From positions 1 to 64,000 of the forward strand of contig JAWWNJ010000134.1 in assembly GCA_037176885.1 (NCBI GenBank): a stretch of 64,000 nucleotides of DNA, written 5' to 3'. This DNA comes from Favolaschia claudopus. Its lineage: Eukaryota; Basidiomycota; Agaricomycetes; Agaricales; Mycenaceae. The notes beneath the pieces were generated by a model. The model was not told where the DNA came from. It ran no database searches and saw only the letters and a program-made list of their open reading frames with translations. Of this stretch, positions 11,904-25,400 are shown piece by piece. Position 1 is the stretch's first letter. Every line of letters begins with the position of its first letter. The position numbers and the translations under genes were made by a program.

Positions 11904-14900
11904 GATATCAGGGCCTTGTAATGCTTGGCTTTGAGTGCGGGTCGCTGAGAATACCCAGATGCATTCTATCCATACGGCTGACTTGCGTTCAAAGGCGATA
12001 TTCAAGTCAGTGCCCTACTTGAGTGTCTCGATGCCCTCAGATATTCCCGCCAGCCATATAGCCTTATAATGCTGGTCAAATGCCTCGTTTCGAGCCTATA
12101 CCCAAGGCAATGAGTGGCTAATTGAGTCTGGTACGTTGTGTTTGACTTGAGTACAATTTCCGATCAGCAGGGTCTGTTCGCTATAGGAGACTCAAACGCA
12201 GCCTTTGAAGGCCGGTAGTTGTGCCGGCTAGGGGGGACCTCTGTTCCTTATAGCTGCTCAGACGGATGTACTTGCGGTGATACAAGTTGGCTTGATGCGG
12301 CGTCGTTTTGTAGAAATCAAAACTGCAAGTCAAGCAGGTGCTGCTCTGACTCAAAGTGGCCTGGTGGGTAGAGCACTCTGAATGTGTTCGACAGGGTCAG
12401 ACTGGGTTGATTGGCTACTATAAGCCTCTGTGGTGTACCGTACTTGGTGATGTACTGTTGGTCTTGGTGTTGTACACTTGAGTACGTCCTCCTGTTGACT
12501 CGGTGCCCCGTGATTTCCTTTACGTTCTAGCGAGCAGCTGTGAGCGGCTAGTTCGCCAATGTCTTCCTGGGTTCCGTTGCTAACCCGTGCATTGCCTTGC
12601 TGGATTGCTTGGTCCGCGGTTTCCTTTCCGAACCTGCCGAAAAAATTTTATATTCTGGTGAATTCCATCGGGGGAGGGGGACCACTAACCTTAACGTATG
12701 TGCTGGGGAGTTGTCCCAAACCTTAACGTCCGTGCTCTGGTATTGCCTTGTGTATTCCGTATGGCTTCGAACACAGTGTTTGACCAAGTCGGGAATGTCA
12801 GGTGACCTGCGACTCAATCGCTGAGGACACAATCTTATAGCCCTCCTCGAACGCTTCAATTCGAGCCTATACCCAAGGCAATCGGTGCTCAATTGACTGT
12901 CGTATTCTGGTTTCGGTCCAAGCCTTACGTTTTCCCTTCAAGTCAATATAGCACCTCAACGAGACCTGTTCGGGTGTTTGCGGTGACACTAGGCTGACTT
13001 GTAGGCTATTTGGCACCTTTTTGGTCTCCCCCATTTTTCCTGATTTCTTACAAGGCCTCAGAGTCGGCTATTTTAATTTGCATTTCTTATAAGCCTTGGC
13101 TCTGGCTTATAATTTTTTTTGGCAGTGAGTCGCAATTCTTATAAGGCCGGGCTGGTGACTATAAGAGTCGGGTTGTTTTGTTGTTGTTCCTTTCAGTCAG
13201 TGGTGAGTGCTTATGATTATTTTGAGTCAAGCAGACAGTTGCGGTATGTTGATTCGATTGGGCTGGATTTGAGTCCTTGCGGTGAATTCCGGTGGTTTCA
13301 GGGGGTGAATCACAATCTTGGGCTGAATTCCCTCCCACGGTGTCAACCTTGGGCTGAATTCCGCTGTTTCAGGACCCTCTTTCACGGAATCCGTCAACGG
13401 ATTCCCGGGGAAGATAGCTAGTGTGAGCTGTGGATTCCGACAATCTGAGGTCGAGTTTCACCCTGGTGCACTGATGAGCTGTGGATTCCTCCCACGACGC
13501 TATGGATTCCGGTTGCTTGGGGGACCTGTTGCACGGAATTGAGCTCTCAATTCCCCGTTACCGTAGCTAGTCTTTCTGGATTCCCCTCAGCATTCCAAGC
13601 TATATAGCCAAGGTTTTGCACCATTACAAGGCATTGACTCTGGCTGTTGGTACATGGGCTCAACTGTGTTCACTTGGCTGGTGCAACACAGTCTTGTATT
13701 GGTTTGGCCACCTTGAACACTATAAGGCTCTGGTTGTATTGGGTACTGTTCAGGCCTGATAATGGTTGCTTGGTCTTTGAATACGTCCTTCTGTTCACTG
13801 TGATGACCCTTGAAGCCTTGCATTAAGTCTTTGTGCTATGTGGTCTTATAATTGTTGGTTGCTACTTGAATACGCCTCTTCCCTCACTCTGATGACCTTG
13901 GTTTCCTTTACGATAGCGGGGAGGTTTGAGTGTCTAGTTCGCCAATGTCTTGCTGCATTCCGTTGTTAACCCGTGCACTGCCTTGCTGGATTGTGTGCTC
14001 TTCGATTTCCTTTCCGAAGCTGCCGAAAAAATTTTATATTCTGGTGAATTCCGTCGGGGGAGTGGGGTCGCTAACCTTAACGTCCGTGCTCTTGGGTTGT
14101 CGCCAACCTTAACATCCCTGCTCTGGTGTTGCCTTGCTGGATTCCGTATTGGTTCAATTGCAGTGTTCAATGCTTGTCCCCTCTGTGCAGTGTCTATACC
14201 CATTGAAGTCGATATCCCTAAACCTTGCCAGGACACCAGAGACCTGTAATGCGTGGCTTTGAAGGCCTATCAGTGAGACGTATTCAATTGATGCAGTGCA
14301 CTTGTCTCTGCACGCAAATGACCGTATATATTCAACGCGTCCCAGTACTTGAGTACCTTCAAGTGGTTCGCTTCAGCCGGTCATAGTCCACCCTTGTATC
14401 CCTATTCAAATGCTTCAATTCGACCCTACAACCAAGGCAATCGGTGCACAATTGATTCTGCTATCAGAGTTCCGGTTTTTGCCGTACGGTTTCCGTTCGA
14501 GGCCATATAGCAAGTCAACGAGACCTGTCAGGCTATTCGCGGTGAGGCTACCATGGTTTGTAAGCCATTTGGGACATATTTGATTCCAACAATATTTTTA
14601 CTGTGCCTTATAAGGCCCTGACTTTGACAATAATTAGTGTCGCCGTTTATTTCGCATTAATTATTAGGGCTCGTGTGCCATTATAATTATTCGTTTGGGT
14701 GTTTGGGTTGGCTGTGAGAGTTCCTTTTGAGTTGCGTTCATTACAAGGCTTGGCTGTTGGCTATAAGGAGCGTCTCTGTTTTGTCGTTCCATTTAGTTGG
14801 TGGTGAGCGGTTATAAGTATTTTGGGAAAACCGTAGAAAATCCAGGGAAAGTTCAACTTCGCAGTGGATTCCACTGGTGTGAGGGGGCTGATCACAACTT

Positions 14901-17324
14901 CGCAGTGGATTCCACCAGTTTGGGAGGGCAAATGTCAACTTCGCAGTGGATTCCGGCGGTTTGAGTCGGGTTTTTCCAACTTCGCAGTGGATTCCACCAG
15001 TTTGAGAGGGCTTTTTCACAGCTTCGCAGTGGATTCCCATGAATTTGGAGTGGTTTTTGACGGAATCCGTCGACGGATTCTCCATTACCGTAGCTAGTCT
15101 TTCTGGATATCCCTCTGGATTCCAGCAGTCTGAAGTCGACGTCCCTAAACCTTGTCAGGATATCAGGGCCTTGTAATGCTTGGCTTTGAGTGCGGGTCGC
15201 TGAGAATACCCAGATGCATTCTATCCATACGGCTGACTTGCGTTCAAAGGCGATATTCAAGTCAGTGCCCTACTTGAGTGTCTCGATGCCCTCAGATATT
15301 CCCGCCAGCCATATAGCCTTATAATGCTGGTCAAATGCCTCGTTTCGAGCCTATACCCAAGGCAATGAGTGGCTAATTGAGTCTGGTACGTTGTGTTTGA
15401 CTTGAGTACAATTTCCGATCAGCAGGGTCTGTTCGCTATAGGAGACTCAAACGCAGCCTTTGAAGGCCGGTAGTTGTGCCGGCTAGGGGAGACCTCTGTT
15501 CCTTATAGCTGCTCAGACGGATGTACTTGCGGTGATACAAGTTGGCTTGATGCGGCGTCGTTTTGTAGAAATCAAAACTGCAAGTCAAGCAGGTGCTGCT
15601 CTGACTCAAAGTGGCCTGGTGGGTAGAGCACTCTGAATGTGTTCGACAGGGTCAGACTGGGTTGATTGGCTACTATAAGCCTCTGTGGTGTACCGTACTT
15701 GGTGATGTACTGTTGGTCTTGGTGTTGTACACTTGAGTACGTCCTCCTGTTGACTCGGTGCCCCGTGATTTCCTTTACGTTCTAGCGAGCAGCTGTGAGC
15801 GGCTAGTTCGCCAATGTCTTCCTGGGTTCCGTTGCTAACCCGTGCATTGCCTTGCTGGATTGCTTGGTCCGCGGTTTCCTTTCCGAACCTGCCGAAAAAA
15901 TTTTATATTCTGGTGAATTCCATCGGGGGAGGGGGACCACTAACCTTAACGTATGTGCTGGGGAGTTGTCCCAAACCTTAACGTCCGTGCTCTGGTATTG
16001 CCTTGTGTATTCCGTATGGCTTCGAACACAGTGTTTGACCAAGTCGGGAATGTCAGGTGACCTGCGACTCAATCGCTGAGGACACAATCTTATAGCCCTC
16101 CTCGAACGCTTCAATTCGAGCCTATACCCAAGGCAATCGGTGCTCAATTGACTGTCGTATTCTGGTTTCGGTCCAAGCCTTACGTTTTCCCTTCAAGTCA
16201 ATATAGCACCTCAACGAGACCTGTTCGGGTGTTTGCGGTGACACTAGGCTGACTTGTAGGCTATTTGGCACCTTTTTGGTCTCCCCCATTTTTCCTGATT
16301 TCTTACAAGGCCTCAGAGTCGGCTATTTTAATTTGCATTTCTTATAAGCCTTGGCTCTGGCTTATAATTTTTTTTGGCAGTGAGTCGCAATTCTTATAAG
16401 GCCGGGCTGGTGACTATAAGAGTCGGGTTGTTTTGTTGTTGTTCCTTTCAGTCAGTGGTGAGTGCTTATGATTATTTTGAGTCAAGCAGACAGTTGCGGT
16501 ATGTTGATTCGATTGGGCTGGATTTGAGTCCTTGGGGTGAATTCCGGTGGTTTCAGGGGGTGAATCACAATCTTGGGCTGAATTCCCTCCCACGGTGTCA
16601 ACCTTGGGCTGAATTCCGCTGTTTCAGGACCCTCTTTCACGGAATCCGTCAACGGATTCCCGGGGAAGATAGCTAGTGTGAGCTGTGGATTCCGACAATC
16701 TGAGGTCGAGTTTCACCCTGGTGCACTGATGAGCTGTGGATTCCTCCCACGACGCTATGGATTCCGGTTGCTTGGGGGACCTGTTGCACGGAATTGAGCT
16801 CTCAATTCCCCGTTACCGTAGCTAGTGCTTTTGTAGCTTCCACTTTGCATCTGAGTTGGTTTGAACACACAACTTCGCATTTTGGATCAATTTAACGGCC
16901 TTGGACCTTAAAGAAATGTCCAACTTCGCATTTTTGACTCAATTCATAGTCCCTGCTCTACATCCGTTACCAGATTGTCTACTATGTAGTAATACCCATG
17001 AATCCCTTTAATCCCCCAAATCCAACCCCCGGATCCCTCCAAACCCCTAAATCCAACCCCCGAATCCCTCCAAACCCCTGAATCCAACCCCCAAATCCCT
17101 CTAAACCCCTGAATCCAACCCCTAAATCCCTATATCGTGCGCTAAAATGCTCAAGTTGCCCATATTTCGCATGAATCACAGTCATTTTAACGTCTATGAT
17201 GGTTAAATAACAACCCCCAAATCCCTGTTAACCCCCGAATCCAACCCCAGAATCCCTCCAAACCCCCGAATCCCCCAAAAAGGAAAGCGGATTCAGGGCC
17301 CTGATTCTCGGATGAGATTATTAG
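11904..17324 (+). repeat. Higher-order repeat copy 3 (5421 bp, variant entry point)
   Basis: B'' 11904-13421 (1518 bp), C 13422-13570, A 13571-15097, B' 15098-16676, C 16677-16825, L fragment 16826-17324. The first B unit is truncated at a different AG from other copies: the L tail is followed by GATATCAGGG instead of GGGAGACC, so 328 bp more of B is retained. Single-base differences: GGGGGGACC near 12236 and CCTTGCGG near 13280. Confidence 0.9.
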
Positions 17325-20300
17325 GGGAGACCTCTGTTCCTTATAGCTGCTCAGACGGATGTACTTGCGGTGATACAAGTTGGCTTGATGCGGCGTCGTT
17401 TTGTAGAAATCAAAACTGCAAGTCAAGCAGGTGCTGCTCTGACTCAAAGTGGCCTGGTGGGTAGAGCACTCTGAATGTGTTCGACAGGGTCAGACTGGGT
17501 TGATTGGCTACTATAAGCCTCTGTGGTGTACCGTACTTGGTGATGTACTGTTGGTCTTGGTGTTGTACACTTGAGTACGTCCTCCTGTTGACTCGGTGCC
17601 CCGTGATTTCCTTTACGTTCTAGCGAGCAGCTGTGAGCGGCTAGTTCGCCAATGTCTTCCTGGGTTCCGTTGCTAACCCGTGCATTGCCTTGCTGGATTG
17701 CTTGGTCCGCGGTTTCCTTTCCGAACCTGCCGAAAAAATTTTATATTCTGGTGAATTCCATCGGGGGAGGGGGACCACTAACCTTAACGTATGTGCTGGG
17801 GAGTTGTCCCAAACCTTAACGTCCGTGCTCTGGTATTGCCTTGTGTATTCCGTATGGCTTCGAACACAGTGTTTGACCAAGTCGGGAATGTCAGGTGACC
17901 TGCGACTCAATCGCTGAGGACACAATCTTATAGCCCTCCTCGAACGCTTCAATTCGAGCCTATACCCAAGGCAATCGGTGCTCAATTGACTGTCGTATTC
18001 TGGTTTCGGTCCAAGCCTTACGTTTTCCCTTCAAGTCAATATAGCACCTCAACGAGACCTGTTCGGGTGTTTGCGGTGACACTAGGCTGACTTGTAGGCT
18101 ATTTGGCACCTTTTTGGTCTCCCCCATTTTTCCTGATTTCTTACAAGGCCTCAGAGTCGGCTATTTTAATTTGCATTTCTTATAAGCCTTGGCTCTGGCT
18201 TATAATTTTTTTTGGCAGTGAGTCGCAATTCTTATAAGGCCGGGCTGGTGACTATAAGAGTCGGGTTGTTTTGTTGTTGTTCCTTTCAGTCAGTGGTGAG
18301 TGCTTATGATTATTTTGAGTCAAGCAGACAGTTGCGGTATGTTGATTCGATTGGGCTGGATTTGAGTCCTTGGGGTGAATTCCGGTGGTTTCAGGGGGTG
18401 AATCACAATCTTGGGCTGAATTCCCTCCCACGGTGTCAACCTTGGGCTGAATTCCGCTGTTTCAGGACCCTCTTTCACGGAATCCGTCAACGGATTCCCG
18501 GGGAAGATAGCTAGTGTGAGCTGTGGATTCCGACAATCTGAGGTCGAGTTTCACCCTGGTGCACTGATGAGCTGTGGATTCCTCCCACGACGCTATGGAT
18601 TCCGGTTGCTTGGGGGACCTGTTGCACGGAATTGAGCTCTCAATTCCCCGTTACCGTAGCTAGTCTTTCTGGATTCCCCTCAGCATTCCAAGCTATATAG
18701 CCAAGGTTTTGCACCATTACAAGGCATTGACTCTGGCTGTTGGTACATGGGCTCAACTGTGTTCACTTGGCTGGTGCAACACAGTCTTGTATTGGTTTGG
18801 CCACCTTGAACACTATAAGGCTCTGGTTGTATTGGGTACTGTTCAGGCCTGATAATGGTTGCTTGGTCTTTGAATACGTCCTTCTGTTCACTGTGATGAC
18901 CCTTGAAGCCTTGCATTAAGTCTTTGTGCTATGTGGTCTTATAATTGTTGGTTGCTACTTGAATACGCCTCTTCCCTCACTCTGATGACCTTGGTTTCCT
19001 TTACGATAGCGGGGAGGTTTGAGTGTCTAGTTCGCCAATGTCTTGCTGCATTCCGTTGTTAACCCGTGCACTGCCTTGCTGGATTGTGTGCTCTTCGATT
19101 TCCTTTCCGAAGCTGCCGAAAAAATTTTATATTCTGGTGAATTCCGTCGGGGGAGTGGGGTCGCTAACCTTAACGTCCGTGCTCTTGGGTTGTCGCCAAC
19201 CTTAACATCCCTGCTCTGGTGTTGCCTTGCTGGATTCCGTATTGGTTCAATTGCAGTGTTCAATGCTTGTCCCCTCTGTGCAGTGTCTATACCCATTGAA
19301 GTCGATATCCCTAAACCTTGCCAGGACACCAGAGACCTGTAATGCGTGGCTTTGAAGGCCTATCAGTGAGACGTATTCAATTGATGCAGTGCACTTGTCT
19401 CTGCACGCAAATGACCGTATATATTCAACGCGTCCCAGTACTTGAGTACCTTCAAGTGGTTCGCTTCAGCCGGTCATAGTCCACCCTTGTATCCCTATTC
19501 AAATGCTTCAATTCGACCCTACAACCAAGGCAATCGGTGCACAATTGATTCTGCTATCAGAGTTCCGGTTTTTGCCGTACGGTTTCCGTTCGAGGCCATA
19601 TAGCAAGTCAACGAGACCTGTCAGGCTATTCGCGGTGAGGCTACCATGGTTTGTAAGCCATTTGGGACATATTTGATTCCAACAATATTTTTACTGTGCC
19701 TTATAAGGCCCTGACTTTGACAATAATTAGTGTCGCCGTTTATTTCGCATTAATTATTAGGGCTCGTGTGCCATTATAATTATTCGTTTGGGTGTTTGGG
19801 TTGGCTGTGAGAGTTCCTTTTGAGTTGCGTTCATTACAAGGCTTGGCTGTTGGCTATAAGGAGCGTCTCTGTTTTGTCGTTCCATTTAGTTGGTGGTGAG
19901 CGGTTATAAGTATTTTGGGAAAACCGTAGAAAATCCAGGGAAAGTTCAACTTCGCAGTGGATTCCACTGGTGTGAGGGGGCTGATCACAACTTCGCAGTG
20001 GATTCCACCAGTTTGGGAGGGCAAATGTCAACTTCGCAGTGGATTCCGGCGGTTTGAGTCGGGTTTTTCCAACTTCGCAGTGGATTCCACCAGTTTGAGA
20101 GGGCTTTTTCACAGCTTCGCAGTGGATTCCCATGAATTTGGAGTGGTTTTTGACGGAATCCGTCGACGGATTCTCCATTACCGTAGCTAGTCTTTCTGGA
20201 TATCCCTCTGGATTCCAGCAGTCTGAAGTCGACGTCCCTAAACCTTGTCAGGATATCAGGGCCTTGTAATGCTTGGCTTTGAGTGCGGGTCGCTGAGAAT

Positions 20301-22417
20301 ACCCAGATGCATTCTATCCATACGGCTGACTTGCGTTCAAAGGCGATATTCAAGTCAGTGCCCTACTTGAGTGTCTCGATGCCCTCAGATATTCCCGCCA
20401 GCCATATAGCCTTATAATGCTGGTCAAATGCCTCGTTTCGAGCCTATACCCAAGGCAATGAGTGGCTAATTGAGTCTGGTACGTTGTGTTTGACTTGAGT
20501 ACAATTTCCGATCAGCAGGGTCTGTTCGCTATAGGAGACTCAAACGCAGCCTTTGAAGGCCGGTAGTTGTGCCGGCTAGGGGAGACCTCTGTTCCTTATA
20601 GCTGCTCAGACGGATGTACTTGCGGTGATACAAGTTGGCTTGATGCGGCGTCGTTTTGTAGAAATCAAAACTGCAAGTCAAGCAGGTGCTGCTCTGACTC
20701 AAAGTGGCCTGGTGGGTAGAGCACTCTGAATGTGTTCGACAGGGTCAGACTGGGTTGATTGGCTACTATAAGCCTCTGTGGTGTACCGTACTTGGTGATG
20801 TACTGTTGGTCTTGGTGTTGTACACTTGAGTACGTCCTCCTGTTGACTCGGTGCCCCGTGATTTCCTTTACGTTCTAGCGAGCAGCTGTGAGCGGCTAGT
20901 TCGCCAATGTCTTCCTGGGTTCCGTTGCTAACCCGTGCATTGCCTTGCTGGATTGCTTGGTCCGCGGTTTCCTTTCCGAACCTGCCGAAAAAATTTTATA
21001 TTCTGGTGAATTCCATCGGGGGAGGGGGACCACTAACCTTAACGTATGTGCTGGGGAGTTGTCCCAAACCTTAACGTCCGTGCTCTGGTATTGCCTTGTG
21101 TATTCCGTATGGCTTCGAACACAGTGTTTGACCAAGTCGGGAATGTCAGGTGACCTGCGACTCAATCGCTGAGGACACAATCTTATAGCCCTCCTCGAAC
21201 GCTTCAATTCGAGCCTATACCCAAGGCAATCGGTGCTCAATTGACTGTCGTATTCTGGTTTCGGTCCAAGCCTTACGTTTTCCCTTCAAGTCAATATAGC
21301 ACCTCAACGAGACCTGTTCGGGTGTTTGCGGTGACACTAGGCTGACTTGTAGGCTATTTGGCACCTTTTTGGTCTCCCCCATTTTTCCTGATTTCTTACA
21401 AGGCCTCAGAGTCGGCTATTTTAATTTGCATTTCTTATAAGCCTTGGCTCTGGCTTATAATTTTTTTTGGCAGTGAGTCGCAATTCTTATAAGGCCGGGC
21501 TGGTGACTATAAGAGTCGGGTTGTTTTGTTGTTGTTCCTTTCAGTCAGTGGTGAGTGCTTATGATTATTTTGAGTCAAGCAGACAGTTGCGGTATGTTGA
21601 TTCGATTGGGCTGGATTTGAGTCCTTGGGGTGAATTCCGGTGGTTTCAGGGGGTGAATCACAATCTTGGGCTGAATTCCCTCCCACGGTGTCAACCTTGG
21701 GCTGAATTCCGCTGTTTCAGGACCCTCTTTCACGGAATCCGTCAACGGATTCCCGGGGAAGATAGCTAGTGTGAGCTGTGGATTCCGACAATCTGAGGTC
21801 GAGTTTCACCCTGGTGCACTGATGAGCTGTGGATTCCTCCCACGACGCTATGGATTCCGGTTGCTTGGGGGACCTGTTGCACGGAATTGAGCTCTCAATT
21901 CCCCGTTACCGTAGCTAGTGCTTTTGTAGCTTCCACTTTGCATCTGAGTTGGTTTGAACACACAACTTCGCATTTTGGATCAATTTAACGGCCTTGGACC
22001 TTAAAGAAATGTCCAACTTCGCATTTTTGACTCAATTCATAGTCCCTGCTCTACATCCGTTACCAGATTGTCTACTATGTAGTAATACCCATGAATCCCT
22101 TTAATCCCCCAAATCCAACCCCCGGATCCCTCCAAACCCCTAAATCCAACCCCCGAATCCCTCCAAACCCCTGAATCCAACCCCCAAATCCCTCTAAACC
22201 CCTGAATCCAACCCCTAAATCCCTATATCGTGCGCTAAAATGCTCAAGTTGCCCATATTTCGCATGAATCACAGTCATTTTAACGTCTATGATGGTTAAA
22301 TAACAACCCCCAAATCCCTGTTAACCCCCGAATCCAACCCCAGAATCCCTCCAAACCCCCGAATCCCCCAAAAAGGAAAGCGGATTCAGGGCCCTGATTC
22401 TCGGATGAGATTATTAG
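17325..22417 (+). repeat. Higher-order repeat copy 4 (5093 bp)
   Basis: B 17325-18514, C 18515-18663, A 18664-20190, B' 20191-21769, C 21770-21918, L fragment 21919-22417. Identical in length and order to copy 1. Confidence 0.9.
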
Positions 22418-25400
22418 GGGAGACCTCTGTTCCTTATAGCTGCTCAGACGGATGTACTTGCGGTGATACAAGTTGGCTTGATGCGGCGTCGTTTTGTAGA
22501 AATCAAAACTGCAAGTCAAGCAGGTGCTGCTCTGACTCAAAGTGGCCTGGTGGGTAGAGCACTCTGAATGTGTTCGACAGGGTCAGACTGGGTTGATTGG
22601 CTACTATAAGCCTCTGTGGTGTACCGTACTTGGTGATGTACTGTTGGTCTTGGTGTTGTACACTTGAGTACGTCCTCCTGTTGACTCGGTGCCCCGTGAT
22701 TTCCTTTACGTTCTAGCGAGCAGCTGTGAGCGGCTAGTTCGCCAATGTCTTCCTGGGTTCCGTTGCTAACCCGTGCATTGCCTTGCTGGATTGCTTGGTC
22801 CGCGGTTTCCTTTCCGAACCTGCCGAAAAAATTTTATATTCTGGTGAATTCCATCGGGGGAGGGGGACCACTAACCTTAACGTATGTGCTGGGGAGTTGT
22901 CCCAAACCTTAACGTCCGTGCTCTGGTATTGCCTTGTGTATTCCGTATGGCTTCGAACACAGTGTTTGACCAAGTCGGGAATGTCAGGTGACCTGCGACT
23001 CAATCGCTGAGGACACAATCTTATAGCCCTCCTCGAACGCTTCAATTCGAGCCTATACCCAAGGCAATCGGTGCTCAATTGACTGTCGTATTCTGGTTTC
23101 GGTCCAAGCCTTACGTTTTCCCTTCAAGTCAATATAGCACCTCAACGAGACCTGTTCGGGTGTTTGCGGTGACACTAGGCCGACTTGTAGGCTATTTGGC
23201 ACCTTTTTGGTCTCCCCCATTTTTCCTGATTTCTTACAAGGCCTCAGAGTCGGCTATTTTAATTTGCATTTCTTATAAGCCTTGGCTCTGGCTTATAATT
23301 TTTTTTGGCAGTGAGTCGCAATTCTTATAAGGCCGGGCTGGTGACTATAAGAGTCGGGTTGTTTTGTTGTTGTTCCTTTCAGTCAGTGGTGAGTGCTTAT
23401 GATTATTTTGAGTCAAGCAGACAGTTGCGGTATGTTGATTCGATTGGGCTGGATTTGAGTCCTTGGGGTGAATTCCGGTGGTTTCAGGGGGTGAATCACA
23501 ATCTTGGGCTGAATTCCCTCCCACGGTGTCAACCTTGGGCTGAATTCCGCTGTTTCAGGACCCTCTTTCACGGAATCCGTCAACGGATTCCCGGGGAAGA
23601 TAGCTAGTGTGAGCTGTGGATTCCGACAATCTGAGGTCGAGTTTCACCCTGGTGCACTGATGAGCTGTGGATTCCTCCCACGACGCTATGGATTCCGGTT
23701 GCTTGGGGGACCTGTTGCACGGAATTGAGCTCTCAATTCCCCGTTACCGTAGCTAGTCTTTCTGGATTCCCCTCAGCATTCCAAGCTATATAGCCAAGGT
23801 TTTGCACCATTACAAGGCATTGACTCTGGCTGTTGGTACATGGGCTCAACTGTGTTCACTTGGCTGGTGCAACACAGTCTTGTATTGGTTTGGCCACCTT
23901 GAACACTATAAGGCTCTGGTTGTATTGGGTACTGTTCAGGCCTGATAATGGTTGCTTGGTCTTTGAATACGTCCTTCTGTTCACTGTGATGACCCTTGAA
24001 GCCTTGCATTAAGTCTTTGTGCTATGTGGTCTTATAATTGTTGGTTGCTACTTGAATACGCCTCTTCCCTCACTCTGATGACCTTGGTTTCCTTTACGAT
24101 AGCGGGGAGGTTTGAGTGTCTAGTTCGCCAATGTCTTGCTGCATTCCGTTGTTAACCCGTGCACTGCCTTGCTGGATTGTGTGCTCTTCGATTTCCTTTC
24201 CGAAGCTGCCGAAAAAATTTTATATTCTGGTGAATTCCGTCGGGGGAGTGGGGTCGCTAACCTTAACGTCCGTGCTCTTGGGTTGTCGCCAACCTTAACA
24301 TCCCTGCTCTGGTGTTGCCTTGCTGGATTCCGTATTGGTTCAATTGCAGTGTTCAATGCTTGTCCCCTCTGTGCAGTGTCTATACCCATTGAAGTCGATA
24401 TCCCTAAACCTTGCCAGGACACCAGAGACCTGTAATGCGTGGCTTTGAAGGCCTATCAGTGAGACGTATTCAATTGATGCAGTGCACTTGTCTCTGCACG
24501 CAAATGACCGTATATATTCAACGCGTCCCAGTACTTGAGTACCTTCAAGTGGTTCGCTTCAGCCGGTCATAGTCCACCCTTGTATCCCTATTCAAATGCT
24601 TCAATTCGACCCTACAACCAAGGCAATCGGTGCACAATTGATTCTGCTATCAGAGTTCCGGTTTTTGCCGTACGGTTTCCGTTCGAGGCCATATAGCAAG
24701 TCAACGAGACCTGTCAGGCTATTCGCGGTGAGGCTACCATGGTTTGTAAGCCATTTGGGACATATTTGATTCCAACAATATTTTTACTGTGCCTTATAAG
24801 GCCCTGACTTTGACAATAATTAGTGTCGCCGTTTATTTCGCATTAATTATTAGGGCTCGTGTGCCATTATAATTATTCGTTTGGGTGTTTGGGTTGGCTG
24901 TGAGAGTTCCTTTTGAGTTGCGTTCATTACAAGGCTTGGCTGTTGGCTATAAGGAGCGTCTCTGTTTTGTCGTTCCATTTAGTTGGTGGTGAGCGGTTAT
25001 AAGTATTTTGGGAAAACCGTAGAAAATCCAGGGAAAGTTCAACTTCGCAGTGGATTCCACTGGTGTGAGGGGGCTGATCACAACTTCGCAGTGGATTCCA
25101 CCAGTTTGGGAGGGCAAATGTCAACTTCGCAGTGGATTCCGGCGGTTTGAGTCGGGTTTTTCCAACTTCGCAGTGGATTCCACCAGTTTGAGAGGGCTTT
25201 TTCACAGCTTCGCAGTGGATTCCCATGAATTTGGAGTGGTTTTTGACGGAATCCGTCGACGGATTCTCCATTACCGTAGCTAGTCTTTCTGGATATCCCT
25301 CTGGATTCCAGCAGTCTGAAGTCGACGTCCCTAAACCTTGTCAGGATATCAGGGCCTTGTAATGCTTGGCTTTGAGTGCGGGTCGCTGAGAATACCCAGA